Source: Metridium senile
Taxonomy: Eukaryota; Cnidaria; Anthozoa; Actiniaria; Metridiidae
Direction of reading: 5' to 3'
NCBI GenBank assembly: GCA_949775045.1
Contig: OX459103.1
Location: 11,662,605-11,726,604 of the forward strand
Length of the DNA: 64,000 bases
Of the stretch, positions 1-11,501 are shown piece by piece. A model generated the notes under the pieces. The model searched no databases. It had not been told where the DNA came from and worked only from the letters and a program-made list of their open reading frames with translations. The position numbers and the translations under genes are program-made. How positions within the stretch are numbered: position 1 is the first letter of the stretch; each line of letters starts with the position of its first letter.

Positions 1-687
1 AGTGTCCACAGTTCTTGCTTCACCTTGTTCGAGCTTTTCCTTTAGTTCGCGGTTTGCCTTGTCTAGCTCTTTCTCAAGAAGATCTTTTGACTTGCCCTCT
101 ATGAGGTTCATATGTTCTGCCCAGCTGTTGTGATTAATTGGAGCTGGGAGACCCATTATTCCAAATACATTCTCAGCAGCACTGTGTCCTCGGCCAATTG
201 AACGAAATCCAAGTACAGCTAAGCGATTTACTTCAAAAAACTTGCCCGATTTACTCGAAGTGGGGAACGTTGAATTACAATTACAGTCCTCGTTAGTACA
301 TTTGATAGTCCAGTAAGTTCCTAGTCCTTGCCTCTTTGTATTCTCTTCCAATAACTGTACACTAGATCCACAGAACTTACACGAAACAATAGTTTGTAAG
401 TGCTCGTTCAATTGAGCGCCATTGACGATCGAGAGGCTCGGTGTTATTTCTTGTCGGTCGCCATCTTGAGATGACGTGGTAGTTGTAGTTTTCATGACAA
501 GTTCACGAGGTAGCTTCTTTGAGCTTGCACCAAGTTCTTCATTGAATTCTTCAGGCCATTGATTCTGCTGCTGAAAATATGAGCCTCTGTCTGAAGATGC
601 AAGAAGTGACCTTCGGTTCGCATCGAACGGTCGTTTGGCCTTCTTTGTGGCGGAACCAACACGCAATTTTCGTTTTCGAGACGACAT
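1..687 (-). CDS. Mutator-like transposase domain protein, N-terminal part (runs off window)
   Basis: The minus strand is open for 229 codons from the ATG at 685-687 to the window edge without a stop. The protein starts with a basic, NLS-like stretch (residues 3-20). A four-cysteine zinc-binding arrangement follows (CxxC at 103/106, then C130 and C135). Next comes a block, NRLAVLGFRSIGRGHSAAEN at about 154-173, and a PAP-x4-SW segment near 181-189. This is the layout I recall for the animal 'Mutator-like transposase' family; the DDE catalytic part would lie off-window. A charged helical segment follows at 198-225. It could be a transposon gene or a domesticated relative. The family call is from memory of motif order. 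The reading frame itself is seen directly. Confidence 0.72.
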   Translation of the reverse strand, partial: MSSRKRKLRVGSATKKAKRPFDANRRSLLASSDRGSYFQQQNQWPEEFNEELGASSKKLPRELVMKTTTTTSSQDGDRQEITPSLSIVNGAQLNEHLQTIVSCKFCGSSVQLLEENTKRQGLGTYWTIKCTNEDCNCNSTFPTSSKSGKFFEVNRLAVLGFRSIGRGHSAAENVFGIMGLPAPINHNSWAEHMNLIEGKSKDLLEKELDKANRELKEKLEQGEARTVDT

Positions 688-1081
688 TGAAAGAACTATA
701 AACTATATAAACTAATAAACTATAATTGAAAAGATCGAAATTTATAAATATATACACGTTTGAAAGGCTTCTAGTAACTTTTAAGATTGTTGTTGTGTCG
801 ATACTCTAGTGTGAAGTGTTTTGAAGCATACCACGAGGCCTGGTTTCATGTCAAAATCGTTCCTAGGCAACCACATGCCGATGACAGATATGCTAATTAA
901 CTGATGACAATAAGTTTCCGGAATAGTTTGGGTCACGATTCTTATTTTCATAAATTTATCGCGATTAAAAGATCGAAACCAAATTTTTTTTTAACTAATA
1001 TCAAAAACAATATTGCATTCTATCCCATGAAAGAAAAACATTTTTTTTGTAAAGATGTGCCATCCCAGCCCCTCCTGATAC
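688..1081. other. Spacer between transposase start and tRNA array
   Basis: No gene is visible in this 394-bp stretch. It is AT-rich and contains CTCTAGTGTGAAGTG near 804-818, which resembles a subterminal motif of the 59861-62484 insertion. It ends in a C-rich tract (CCCAGCCCCTCCT) immediately before array sequence begins, so the junction may be a transposon end. Confidence 0.5.
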
Positions 1082-1221
1082 CTTAATCGCGTTATCCAAT
1101 TGTTCTCCTCGGATCAAATTTTACATGTTGTTTGTTCCACATGTACATTACTTCCCAGTTATATATCAATTTGCAAATACCCTTGATTTCGTTGTAATCG
1201 TGGTAATAGGAAATATATGGA

Positions 1222-1294
1222 GCCCGGTTAGCTCAGCTGGTAGAGCATCAGACTTTTAATCTGAGGGTCGTGGGTTCAAGTCCCACATCGGGCG
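1222..1294 (+). tRNA. tRNA-Lys (UUU), unit 1
   Basis: 73 bp cloverleaf: 7-bp acceptor (GCCCGGT/ATCGGGC, one T-A plus G-C pairs), 4-bp D stem, anticodon loop CTTTTAA with anticodon TTT, T arm GTGGG/CCCAC with loop TTCAAGT, discriminator G. A box TAGCTCAGCTGG and B box GGTTCAAGTCC are intact. No CCA is encoded and there is no intron. A TTTT terminator lies about 10 bp downstream. This is the array's canonical Lys copy. Confidence 0.96.
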
Positions 1295-1511
1295 ACGTCA
1301 ATAGTTTTGCAATATATATTTTCTAAAAATCGGGCTGGATAAACTTTTAATGAAATAAACTTCCGTTTCAAGCATTCAATTATATAATAAGATTAACGTT
1401 TTCTTTATACAAAGGAAAACCTTAGCTGATGGTCTACTTTTAGTTTGTTCTACATGTGTACAACATTATCGCACTTCGGGAGTAATGACAAAACTCATAA
1501 ACCATCATCAA

Positions 1512-1584
1512 GTTTCCGTAGTGTAGTGGTTATCACGTGCGCTTTACACGCGCAAGGTCCCCGGTTCGATCCCGGGCGGAAACA
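1512..1584 (+). tRNA. tRNA-Val (UAC), unit 1
   Basis: 73 bp: acceptor GTTTCCG/CGGAAAC, anticodon stem TGCGC/GCGCA, loop TTTACAC giving anticodon TAC, T stem CCCGG/CCGGG with loop TTCGATC, discriminator A. A and B boxes are intact. It is one of eight array copies reading UAC rather than CAC in this slot. Confidence 0.95.
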
Positions 1585-2064
1585 CATAATTCATATTTTG
1601 AAAATTTAAACCAATAGAAGACAATTATAAATATTCAAATACAACGACATTTAGTTTTAAAAATATATAGATCCTTAGCTAAATTATTATTTTTCAACCG
1701 TGAAGAAAAAAGACCAAAAACACCGTCTCCGGGAATCATTAGGAAGACACTATCTCTGTCATAATTAAAGCATTTCATATCTATTTACAAAAAGTGGTAT
1801 TCGACTAGTAAAGACTGATTCTGTTTCGATTATTAGTATAAGACGAAGTCTAAAAGTATTTTTAGCTTATTCACGCCAATATTGTAATTGCTTTTCTAGA
1901 CATTGATAAAGGTCCTGCAAGATCTTGAAATTCATGATGTTGTTTAAAATACTGAGAACTAAAGAGCGCGTTTGAAGGTAAGGGTTTCTCTGAAACAAAA
2001 TAATCGTTTCTGGTATGGAGCACAGGAAAGACAGTGGAGTAAAGCAAAGTTCTACTATGTAAGT

Positions 2065-2137
2065 GTTTCCGTAGTGTAGTGGTTATCACGTGCGCCTAAC
2101 ACGCGCAAGGTCCCCGGTTCGAGCCCGGGCGGAAACA
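2065..2137 (+). tRNA. tRNA-Val (AAC), unit 1
   Basis: 73 bp with the same acceptor and anticodon stem as the neighbouring Val gene, but loop CTAACAC (anticodon AAC, expected to be edited to IAC) and T loop TTCGAGC. Canonical copy for this slot. Confidence 0.96.
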
Positions 2138-2383
2138 GCGAAAATTGAATTTTGTAAAATTCTACAACTTTTGAGGTAGTTTTGACTAACCTTTGTCAAT
2201 GCTTTTAGTTCAAGAAGTTATCCACTTTCCAATTAATACTATACTTAATCGCGTTATCCAATTGTTCTCCTCGGATCAAATTTTACATGTTGTTTGTTCC
2301 ACATGTACATTACTTCCCAGTTATATATCAATTTGCAAATACCCTTGATTTCGTTGTAATCGTGGTAATAGGAAATATATGGA

Positions 2384-2456
2384 GCCCGGTTAGCTCAGCT
2401 GGTAGAGCATCAGACTTTTAATCTGAGGGTCGTGGGTTCAAGTCTCACATCGGGCA
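2384..2456 (+). tRNA. tRNA-Lys (UUU), unit 2
   Basis: T-stem C62 is T (G-T wobble) and the discriminator is A instead of G. Otherwise canonical. Confidence 0.92.
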
Positions 2457-2673
2457 ACGTCAATATTTTTGCAATATATATTTTCTAAAAATCGGGCTGG
2501 ATAAACTTTTAATGAAATAAACGTCCGTTTCAAGCATTCAATTATATGATAAGATTAACGTTTTCTATATACAAAGGAAAACCTTAGCTGATGGTCTACT
2601 TTTAGTTCGTTCTACATGTGTACAACATTATCTCACTTCGGGAGTAATGACAAAACTCATAAACCATCATCAA

Positions 2674-2746
2674 GTTTCCGTAGTGTAGTGGTTATCACGT
2701 GCGCTTCACACGCGCAAGGTCCCCGGTTCGATCCCGGGCGGAAACA
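2674..2746 (+). tRNA. tRNA-Val (CAC), unit 2
   Basis: Loop TTCACAC gives anticodon CAC. It differs from the unit 1 gene only at the T/C of anticodon position 34. All stems pair. Confidence 0.96.
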
Positions 2747-3226
2747 CATAATTCATATTTTGAAAATTTAAACCAATAGAAGACAATTATAAATATTCAA
2801 ATACAACGACATTTAGTTTTAAAAATATATAGAGCCTTAGCTAAATTATTATTTTTCAACCGTGAAGAAAAAAGACCAAAAACACCGTCTCCGGGAATCA
2901 TTAGGAAGACACTATCTCTGTCAAAATTAAAGCATTTCATATCTATTTACAAAAAGTGGTATTCGACTAGTAAAGACTGATTCTGTTTCGAATATTAGTA
3001 TAAGACGAAGTCTAAAAGTATTTTTAGCTTATTCACGCCAATATTGTAATTGCTTTTCTAGACATTGATAAAGGTCCTGCAAGATCTTTAAATTCATTAT
3101 GTTGTTTAAAATACTGAGAACTAAAGAGCTCGTTTGAAGGTAAGGGTTTCTCTGAAACAAAATAATCGTTTCTGGTATGGAGCACAGGAAAGACAGTGGA
3201 GTAAAGCAAAGTTCTACTATGTAAGT

Positions 3227-3299
3227 GTTTCCGTAGTGTAGTGGTTATCACGTGCGCCTAACACGCGCAAGGTCCCCGGTTCGAGCCCGGGCGGAAACA
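3227..3299 (+). tRNA. tRNA-Val (AAC), unit 2
   Basis: Identical to the canonical AAC copy. Confidence 0.96.
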
Positions 3300-3545
3300 G
3301 CGAAAATTGAATTTTGTAAAATTCTACAACTTTTGAGGTAGTTTTGACTAACCTTTGTCAATGCTTTTAGTTCAAGAAGTTATCCACTTTCCAATTAATA
3401 CTATACTTAATCGCGTTATCCAATTGTTCTCCTCGGATCAAATTTTACATGTTGTTTGTTCCACATGTACATTACTTCCCAGTTATATATCAATTTGCAA
3501 ATACCCTTGATTTCGTTGTAATCGTGGTAATAGGAAATATATGGA

Positions 3546-3618
3546 GCCCGGTTAGCTCAGCTGGTAGAGCATCAGACTTTTAATCTGAGGGTCGTGGGTT
3601 CAAGTCCCACATCGGGCG
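3546..3618 (+). tRNA. tRNA-Lys (UUU), unit 3
   Basis: Canonical Lys sequence with discriminator G. Confidence 0.96.
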
Positions 3619-3835
3619 ACGTCAATATTTTTGCAATATATATTTTCTAAAAATCGGGCTGGATAAACTTTTAATGAAATAAACGTCCGTTTCAAGCATT
3701 CAATTATATGATAAGATTAACGTTTTCTATATACAAAGGAAAACCTTAGCTGATGGTCTACTTTTAGTTCGTTCTACATGTGTACAACATTATCTCACTT
3801 CGGGAGTAATGACAAAACTCATAAACCATCATCAA

Positions 3836-3908
3836 GTTTCCGTAGTGTAGTGGTTATCACGTGCGCTTCACACGCGCAAGGTCCCCGGTTCGATCCCGGG
3901 CGGAAACA
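3836..3908 (+). tRNA. tRNA-Val (CAC), unit 3
   Basis: Canonical CAC copy. Confidence 0.96.
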
Positions 3909-4388
3909 CATAATTCATATTTTGAAAATTTAAACCAATAGAAGACAATTATAAATATTCAAATACAACGACATTTAGTTTTAAAAATATATAGAGCCTT
4001 AGCTAAATTATTATTTTTCAACCGTGAAGAAAAAAGACCAAAAACACCGTCTCCGGGAATCATTAGGAAGACACTATCTCTGTCAAAATTAAAGCATTTC
4101 ATATCTATTTACAAAAAGTGGTATTCGACTAGTAAAGACTGATTCTGTTTCGAATATTAGTATAAGACGAAGTCTAAAAGTATTTTTAGCTTATTCACGC
4201 CAATATTGTAATTGCTTTTCTAGACATTGATAAAGGTCCTGCAAGATCTTTAAATTCATTATGTTGTTTAAAATACTGAGAACTAAAGAGCTCGTTTGAA
4301 GGTAAGGGTTTCTCTGAAACAAAATAATCGTTTCTGGTATGGAGCACAGGAAAGACAGTGGAGTAAAGCAAAGTTCTACTATGTAAGT

Positions 4389-4461
4389 GTTTCCGTAGTG
4401 TAGTGGTTATCACGTGCGCCTAACACGCGCAAGGTCCCCGGTTCGAGCCCGGGCGGAAACA
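4389..4461 (+). tRNA. tRNA-Val (AAC), unit 3
   Basis: Canonical AAC copy. Confidence 0.96.
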
Positions 4462-4707
4462 GCGAAAATTGAATTTTGTAAAATTCTACAACTTTTGAGG
4501 TAGTTTTGACTAACCTTTGTCAATGCTTTTAGTTCAAGAAGTTATCCACTTTCCAATTAATACTATACTTAATCGCGTTATCCAATTGTTCTCCTCGGAT
4601 CAAATTTTACATGTTGTTTGTTCCACATGTACATTACTTCCCAGTTATATATCAATTTGCAAATACCCTTGATTTCGTTGTAATCGTGGTAATAGGAAAT
4701 ATATGGA

Positions 4708-4780
4708 GCCCGGTTAGCTCAGCTGGTAGAGCATCAGACTTTTAATCTGAGGGTCGTGGGTTCAAGTCCCACATCGGGCA
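4708..4780 (+). tRNA. tRNA-Lys (UUU), unit 4
   Basis: Canonical stems; discriminator is A. Confidence 0.95.
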
Positions 4781-4997
4781 ACGTCAATATTTTTGCAATA
4801 TATATTTTCTAAAAATCGGGCTGGATAAACTTTTAATGAAATAAACGTCCGTTTCAAGCATTCAATTATATGATAAGATTAACGTTTTCTATATACAAAG
4901 GAAAACCTTAGCTGATGGTCTACTTTTAGTTCGTTCTACATGTGTACAACATTATCTCACTTCGGGAGTAATGACAAAACTCATAAACCATCATCAA

Positions 4998-5070
4998 GTT
5001 TCCGTAGTGTAGTGGTTATCACGTGCGCTTCACACGCGCAAGGTCCCCGGTTCGATCCCGGGCGGAAACA
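4998..5070 (+). tRNA. tRNA-Val (CAC), unit 4
   Basis: Canonical CAC copy. Confidence 0.96.
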
Positions 5071-5550
5071 CATAATTCATATTTTGAAAATTTAAACCAA
5101 TAGAAGACAATTATAAATATTCAAATACAACGACATTTAGTTTTAAAAATATATAGAGCCTTAGCTAAATTATTATTTTTCAACCGTGAAGAAAAAAGAC
5201 CAAAAACACCGTCTCCGGGAATCATTAGGAAGACACTATCTCTGTCAAAATTAAAGCATTTCATATCTATTTACAAAAAGTGGTATTCGACTAGTAAAGA
5301 CTGATTCTGTTTCGAATATTAGTATAAGACGAAGTCTAAAAGTATTTTTAGCTTATTCACGCCAATATTGTAATTGCTTTTCTAGACATTGATAAAGGTC
5401 CTGCAAGATCTTTAAATTCATTATGTTGTTTAAAATACTGAGAACTAAAGAGCTCGTTTGAAGGTAAGGGTTTCTCTGAAACAAAATAATCGTTTCTGGT
5501 ATGGAGCACAGGAAAGACAGTGGAGTAAAGCAAAGTTCTACTATGTAAGT

Positions 5551-5623
5551 GTTTCCGTAGTGTAGTGGTTATCACGTGCGCCTAACACGCGCAAGGTCCC
5601 CGGTTCGAGCCCGGGCGGAAACA
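5551..5623 (+). tRNA. tRNA-Val (AAC), unit 4
   Basis: Canonical AAC copy. Confidence 0.96.
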
Positions 5624-5869
5624 GCGAAAATTGAATTTTGTAAAATTCTACAACTTTTGAGGTAGTTTTGACTAACCTTTGTCAATGCTTTTAGTTCAAG
5701 AAGTTATCCACTTTCCAATTAATACTATACTTAATCGCGTTATCCAATTGTTCTCCTCGGATCAAATTTTACATGTTGTTTGTTCCACATGTACATTACT
5801 TCCCAGTTATATATCAATTTGCAAATACCCTTGATTTCGTTGTAATCGTGGTAATAGGAAATATATGGA

Positions 5870-5942
5870 GCCCGGTTAGCTCAGCTGGTAGAGCATCAGA
5901 CTTTTAATCTGAGGGTCGTGGGTTCAAGTCCCACATCGGGCA
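5870..5942 (+). tRNA. tRNA-Lys (UUU), unit 5
   Basis: Canonical stems; discriminator is A, as in unit 4. Confidence 0.95.
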
Positions 5943-6159
5943 ACGTCAATATTTTTGCAATATATATTTTCTAAAAATCGGGCTGGATAAACTTTTAATG
6001 AAATAAACGTCCGTTTCAAGCATTCAATTATATGATAAGATTAACGTTTTCTATATACAAAGGAAAACCTTAGCTGATGGTCTACTTTTAGTTCGTTCTA
6101 CATGTGTACAACATTATCTCACTTCGGGAGTAATGACAAAACTCATAAACCATCATCAA

Positions 6160-6232
6160 GTTTCCGTAGTGTAGTGGTTATCACGTGCGCTTCACACGCG
6201 CAAGGTCCCCGGTTCGATCCCGGGCGGAAACA
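6160..6232 (+). tRNA. tRNA-Val (CAC), unit 5
   Basis: Canonical CAC copy. The first TTAA transposon sits only 25 bp past its 3' end, beyond the TTTT terminator. Confidence 0.95.
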
Positions 6233-6257
6233 CATAATTCATATTTTGAAAATTTAA

Positions 6258-6858
6258 GAGCGAATGTCCACTAACACAGAGCAAAATCGAGAATACGTGG
6301 CACATGATGGAAAAACAAAATCCTTCATATTTCATCCATCGAAACCCTATCATATACTAAGAAACGTGGTGGGGTTTGTTTTCGAAAATTTTATTTTAAA
6401 CGCGAGAAATTTAGAAAAACGTGACCCATACCGGAAATGTCTAAAATCGACAAAAAAATCGCGTGATCATGACTTCTCAAAAACGTCTCATTTGATCAAT
6501 TCAAAACGAGTAAAAACAAAAATCGACTTCATAATCGTATATAGCAGATAATAATGAAGGGCTGGATGTAAATTTTAACCTTTTAAGTGTGTGTTTTTAT
6601 GCCATAGGAAGCAATCAAACATTGTATAATTTTGCGAGTTAAAATTTTCTAATTTACCACACTTTTTAAATATTAATTTTTCCTGCCCGGTATATTTCTG
6701 ATTTTCTTGATTTTTTGTGTTTTAATAGAGGAAATGTTGTTCTTTAAGATGATATAAAAATCTCACTCGGGCTTTTTAAATTTGTTGAGATATATCGATT
6801 TAAATATCGTGAAAATCACAACAAAAAACTGTCAACAACTCCAGACAATTAGACGCGT
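6258..6858 (+). repeat. Left terminal inverted repeat of TTAA element 1
   Basis: It matches the reverse complement of 9280-9871 up to ACGCGT with a few substitutions and small indels. A 95-codon frame begins at the ATG 7 bp from the terminus. Its counterpart in the other repeat has 92 codons and an altered segment near residues 8-12. I regard this as a reading-frame accident unless homologues are found. Confidence 0.85.
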
Positions 6859-7299
6859 CTCGTATAGACAGCGCGAACTCTTATTAATTTGTGATCGTTT
6901 TGAAGTATCCTTAAAAATCTTAGAATTTATTTTATAACTTTTATGAACGGCTAAATCTTGTGTTTTAATAAAAAGTGGTTAGCAAATATAACACCGATTT
7001 ATGTCAAAATAGCTTTGGTGTTTATAGTAAGGGCTATAAGCTGCTTGACAGCTCGATCGTTAAAAACTATTCTGTCACCGAAAGTTACTAAATAGAATAA
7101 ATACTTAAGTGCCTATTATATAGGCGAACAAAACGTTTCATTTCTTTATGAACTGTCATGGTAGGTTCGTATAAAAACGACAAGTGCAAGTGAATTAGAG
7201 AGCGTGATATTCATAATAAAACAATACCTAAAACATAATAAAATGACGCATACAGAAAGACACATATTAAAACATTAATGAATCCTTAGCTTAGATTTA

Positions 7300-7482
7300 T
7301 TGATCGTTGATAATCGCAAGTCACTTCAAGGACTAGATTATGTAATCTCAGCAGGAGCTGAAGCATTTAATGATTTGCTTGATGTGGTAGAACGACTCCA
7401 AGATGCAGGTCAAGGAATGGGATGGACCAAAGAAATGCAGACACGCATACGAGCTGGAAAGCGTTATCTTAAAAGCGATTGA
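7300..7482 (+). pseudogene. Coding fragment inside TTAA element 1, family not named
   Basis: A 60-codon frame opening at a TTG, with coding-like composition (helical, RLQDAG, RAGKRYLKSD at its end), unlike the surrounding AT-rich DNA. It resembles a piece of an uncharacterised animal protein family I partly remember by its 'RYLK-[ST]-D' motif, but I cannot name it. There is no upstream ATG in frame nearby and it stops right after the motif, so it looks like a truncated remnant carried by the transposon. Confidence 0.35.
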
Positions 7483-7553
7483 AATCGGCGAAAAAAAAAG
7501 TTAATCAAAGTACTAATGAAATGTATGATGAGTTCAAAAGCGATGAATAATTG

Positions 7554-9056
7554 AACGAATGGATGAATAAATAAAATAATGAATGGATAAATTAAAAGAG
7601 GAATGGATAAATAAAAGGACAAATGGATAAATGAAAGGATGAATGGAGAGATAAAAGGGCAAATGGATAACAGTTAAAGGATGAATGGAGAGATGAAAGG
7701 ACAAATGGATAAATGAATGGATGAATGGAGAGATAAAAGGGCAAATGGATAACAGTTAAAGGATGAATGGATAAATGAAATGACTAATGGATAAATTAAA
7801 GGATGAATGGAGAGATGAATGGAAAACAACAAACTAATGAATTTATATAAAACAGAGTATTAGTATCCAAAAAGCCCGAAACAAAAATGCCGTTATTGTA
7901 AATTAATTATTGTTAGTAATCTTTTACGTGCTGTATGTAAATAGATATGTTTATCGCTTTAATTAGATATATTATCCTAAAAGCCCGATAAAAGAATGGC
8001 GTTATTGTACAATTAATTATTGTAAGTTATCTTCTCGTGTTGTATGTCATTATGTATGTTTGTAGATATAATAAAAAAAATTAATAAAAAATGGATAAAT
8101 GAAAGGATGGATGGATAAATAAAAGGACACATGAATATATAAATGAAAAGATGAATGAATAGATGAAAGGATGAATGGATAGATGAAAGGACAAATGAAT
8201 AAATGAAAGGATGAATGGAGAGATGAAAGTACAAATGGATAAATGAAAGGATGAATGGATAAATGAAAGTATCAAATGAATAAATTAAAGGATGAATGGA
8301 GAGATGAAAGTACAAATGGATAGATAAAAGGATGAATGGATAAATGAAAGTATCAAATGAATAAATTAAAGGATGAATGGATAGATGAAAGGACAAATGG
8401 ATAAATGAAAGGATGAATGGATAGATGAAAGGATGAATAGATAGATGAAAGGACAAATGGATAAATGAAAGGATGAATGGATAGGTGACAGGACAAATGG
8501 ATAGATGAAAGGATGAATGGATAAATGAAAGGACAAATTGATTAATGAAAGGATGAATGGATAGGTGAAAGGACAAATGGATAAATGAAAGGATGAATGG
8601 ATAAATGAAAGGACAAATTGATTAATGAAAGGATAAATGGATGAATCAAATGAAAAATGGATAAATGAAAGGATAAATAGATAAATAAAAGGACAAATGA
8701 ATATATAAATGAAAAGATGAATGGATAGATGAAAGGATGAATGGATAAATGAAAGGACAAATGGATAAATTAAAGGATGAATGGAGAGATGAAAGGATGA
8801 ATGGAGATATGAAGATGAAAGGATGAATGGAGAGATGAAAGGACAAATGAATATATAAATGAAAAGATGACTGAATAGATGAAAGCATGAATGGATAAAT
8901 GAAAGGACAAATGGATAAATTAAAGGATGAATGGAGAGATGAAAGGACAAATGAATACATAAATGAAAAGATGATTGGATAGATGAAAGGATGAATGTAT
9001 AGATGAAAGGACAAATGAAAGGATGAATGGATAGATAAAAGGATGCACGGATGAAT
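7554..9056. repeat. Minisatellite of GGATGAATGGATAAATGAAA-like units
   Basis: About 1.2 kb of short degenerate tandem units built from GGATGAATGG, ATAGATGAAA, ATAAATGAAA and GGACAAATGG, split by 7830-8090. The unit length keeps several minus-strand frames open for up to 194 codons (His/Ile/Ser/Phe-rich), which explains the long apparent frames. I do not call these genes. Confidence 0.92.
7857..8086. repeat. Two tandem copies of about 120 bp inside the minisatellite
   Basis: Two diverged copies share AAAGCCCGA, GTTATTGTA, AATTAATTATTGT and a TGTATGT tail. They begin near 7867 and 7976 and interrupt the minisatellite. Confidence 0.7.
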
Positions 9057-9279
9057 GAGACTATAACGTAACTGGAAGAACTGTAATTTCTTAAAACCTT
9101 AGAACCATTTGATATTTCTGTCTTTACCGTTCATGATAGTAACTAGTTGTTCTAGTAATTCTATTTATGATTTTATTTTTTCTAAGATAATTTGATTTAA
9201 AATCAATTCCTACTGTTATAATAAGTACGACAATAAATAAATCTTCATAGCGTGACATTTAGACGCGTGACAATCAGAC

Positions 9280-9871
9280 ACGCGTCTAATTGTCTGGAGT
9301 TGTTGACAACTTTTTGTTGTGATTCTCACGATATTTAGATCGCTATATCTCCACAAATATAAAAAGCCCGAGTGAGATTTTTATATCATCTTAAAGAACA
9401 ACATTTCCTCTATTAAAACACAAAAAATCAAGAAAATCAGAAATATACCGGGTAGGAAAAAGTAATATTTAAAAAGTGTGGTAAATTAGAAAATTTTAAC
9501 TCGCAAAATTATACAATGTTTGATTGCTTCCTATGGCTTAAAAACACACACTTAAAAGGTTAAAATTTAGATCCAGCCCTTCATTATTATCTGCTATATA
9601 CGATTATGAAGTCGATTTTTGTTTTCATTCGTTTTGAATTGATCAAATGAGACGTTTTTGAGAAGTCATAATCAAGCGATTTTTTTGTCGATTTTAGGCA
9701 TTTCCGGTATGGGTCACGTTTTTCTAAATTTCTCGCGTTTAAAATAAAATTTTCGAAAACAAACCCCACCACGTTTCTTAGTATATGATAGGGTTTCGAT
9801 GGATGAAATATGAAGGATTTTGTTTTTCCATCATGTGCCACGCTTTGTTCGGTGTTAGTGGACATTCGCTC
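9280..9871 (-). repeat. Right terminal inverted repeat of TTAA element 1
   Basis: Reverse complement of the left repeat, ending GTGGACATTCGCTC before the duplicated TTAA. It has a short deletion near 9840 relative to the left copy. Confidence 0.85.
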
Positions 9872-10326
9872 TTAAACCAATAGAAGACAATTATAAATAT
9901 TCAAATACAACGACATTTTGTTTTAAAAATATATAGAGCCTTAGCTAAATTATTATTTTTCAACCGTGAAGAAAAAAGACCAAAAACACCGTCTCCGGGA
10001 ATCATAAGACACTATCTCTGTCAAAATTAAAGCATTTCATATCTATTTACAAAAAGTGGTATTCGACTAGTAAAGACTGATTCTGTTTCGAATATTAGTA
10101 TAAGACGAAGTCTAAAAGTATTTTTAGCTTATTCACGCCAATATTGTAATTGCTTTTCTAGACATTGATAAAGGTCCTGCAAGATCTTTAAATTCATTAT
10201 GTTGTTTAAAATACTGAGAACTAAAGAGCTCGTTTGAAGGTAAGGGTTTCTCTGAAACAAAATAATCGTTTCTGGTATGGAGCACAGGAAAGACAGTGGA
10301 GTAAAGCAAAGTTCTACTATGTAAGT

Positions 10327-10399
10327 GTTTCCGTAGTGTAGTGGTTATCACGTGCGCCTAACACGCGCAAGGTCCCCGGTTCGAGCCCGGGCGGAAACA
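10327..10399 (+). tRNA. tRNA-Val (AAC), unit 5
   Basis: Canonical AAC copy completing unit 5 across the transposon. The rejoined spacer is 4 bp short because of a small deletion near 10006. Confidence 0.96.
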
Positions 10400-10645
10400 G
10401 CGAAAATTGAATTTTGTAAAATTCTACAACTTTTGAGGTAGTTTTGACTAACCTTTGTCAATGCTTTTAGTTCAAGAAGTTATCCACTTTCCAATTAATA
10501 CTATACTTAATCGCGTTATCCAATTGTTCTCCTCGGATCAAATTTTACATGTTGTTTGTTCCACATGTACATTACTTCCCAGTTATATATCAATTTGTAA
10601 ATACCCTTGATTTCGTTGTAATCGTGGTAATAGGAAATATATGGA

Positions 10646-10718
10646 GCCTGGTTAGCTCAGCTGGTAGAGCATCAGACTTTTAATCTGAGGGTCGTGGGTT
10701 CAAGTCCCACATCGGGCG
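10646..10718 (+). tRNA. tRNA-Lys (UUU), unit 6
   Basis: Acceptor C4 is T (T-G wobble). Otherwise canonical. Confidence 0.93.
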
Positions 10719-10935
10719 ACGTCAATAGTTTTGCAATATATATTTTCTAAAAATCGCGCTGGATAAACTTTTAATGAAATAAACTTCCGTTTCAAGCATT
10801 CAATTATATGATAAGATTAACGTTTTCTATATACAAAGGAAACCCTTAGCTGATGGTCTACTTTTAGTTTGTTCTACATGTGTACAACATTATTGCACTT
10901 CGGGAGTAATGACAAAACTCACAAACCATCATCAA

Positions 10936-11008
10936 GTTTCCGTAGTGTAGTGGTTATCACGTGCGCTTCACACGCACAAGGTCCCCGGTTCGATCCCGGG
11001 CGGAAACA
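10936..11008 (+). tRNA. tRNA-Val (CAC), unit 6
   Basis: G41 is A, giving a C-A mismatch in the middle of the anticodon stem. Otherwise canonical. Confidence 0.88.
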
Positions 11009-11501
11009 CATAATTCATATTTTGAAAATTTAAACCAATAGAAGACAATTATAAATATTCAAATACAACGACATTTAGTTTTAAAAATATATAGAGCCTT
11101 AGCTAAATTATTATTTTTCAACCGTGAAGAAAAAAGACCAAAAACACCGTCTCCGGGAATCATTAGGAAGATACTATCTCTGTCATAATTAAAGCATTTC
11201 ATATCTATTTACAAAAAGTGGTATTCGACTAGTAAAGACTGATTGTGTTTCGATTATTAGTATAAGACGAAGTCTAAAAGTATTTTTAGCTTATTCACGC
11301 CAATATTGTAATTGCTTTTCTAGACATTGATAAAGGTCCTGCAAGATCTTTAAATTCATGATGTTGTTTAAAATACTGAGAACTAAAGAGCGCGTTTGAA
11401 GGTAAGGGTTTCTCTGAAACAAAATAAACATAATTGAAAATCGTTTCTGGTATGGAGCACAGGAAAGACAGTGGAGTAAAGCAAAGTTCTACTATGTAAG
11501 T

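Larger units (their letters stand above)
6258..9871. mobile_element. TTAA-flanked DNA transposon with long terminal inverted repeats, non-autonomous
   Basis: The 3.6-kb insertion interrupts array unit 5. The target TTAA is present once in other units and twice here (6254-6257 and 9872-9875). Its ends are GAGCGAATGTCCACTAACAC and its reverse complement. Terminal inverted repeats are about 600 bp. TTAA duplication is typical of piggyBac and Kolobok superfamilies; I cannot choose between them. No transposase is visible, only a short coding fragment (7300-7482) and a large minisatellite. The second TTAA element at 48688-52030 shares the terminal pattern GAG[C/T]G-x-ATGTC. Confidence 0.85.

Noticed and set aside
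1871..2089. 72-codon minus-strand frame repeated in several array units
   Set aside because: It overlaps the tRNA-Val(AAC) start, is present only because units are copies, and disappears in units with the 13-bp insertion. No domain.
6264..6551. 95-codon frame in the terminal repeat of TTAA element 1
   Set aside because: The ATG is part of the terminal motif and the frame is only mirrored in the paired repeat; no known domain.
8013..9014. Long minus-strand frames (up to 194 codons) rich in HLSIHPFIYPF-like repeats
   Set aside because: They are translations of the minisatellite in several frames at once, not a protein gene.
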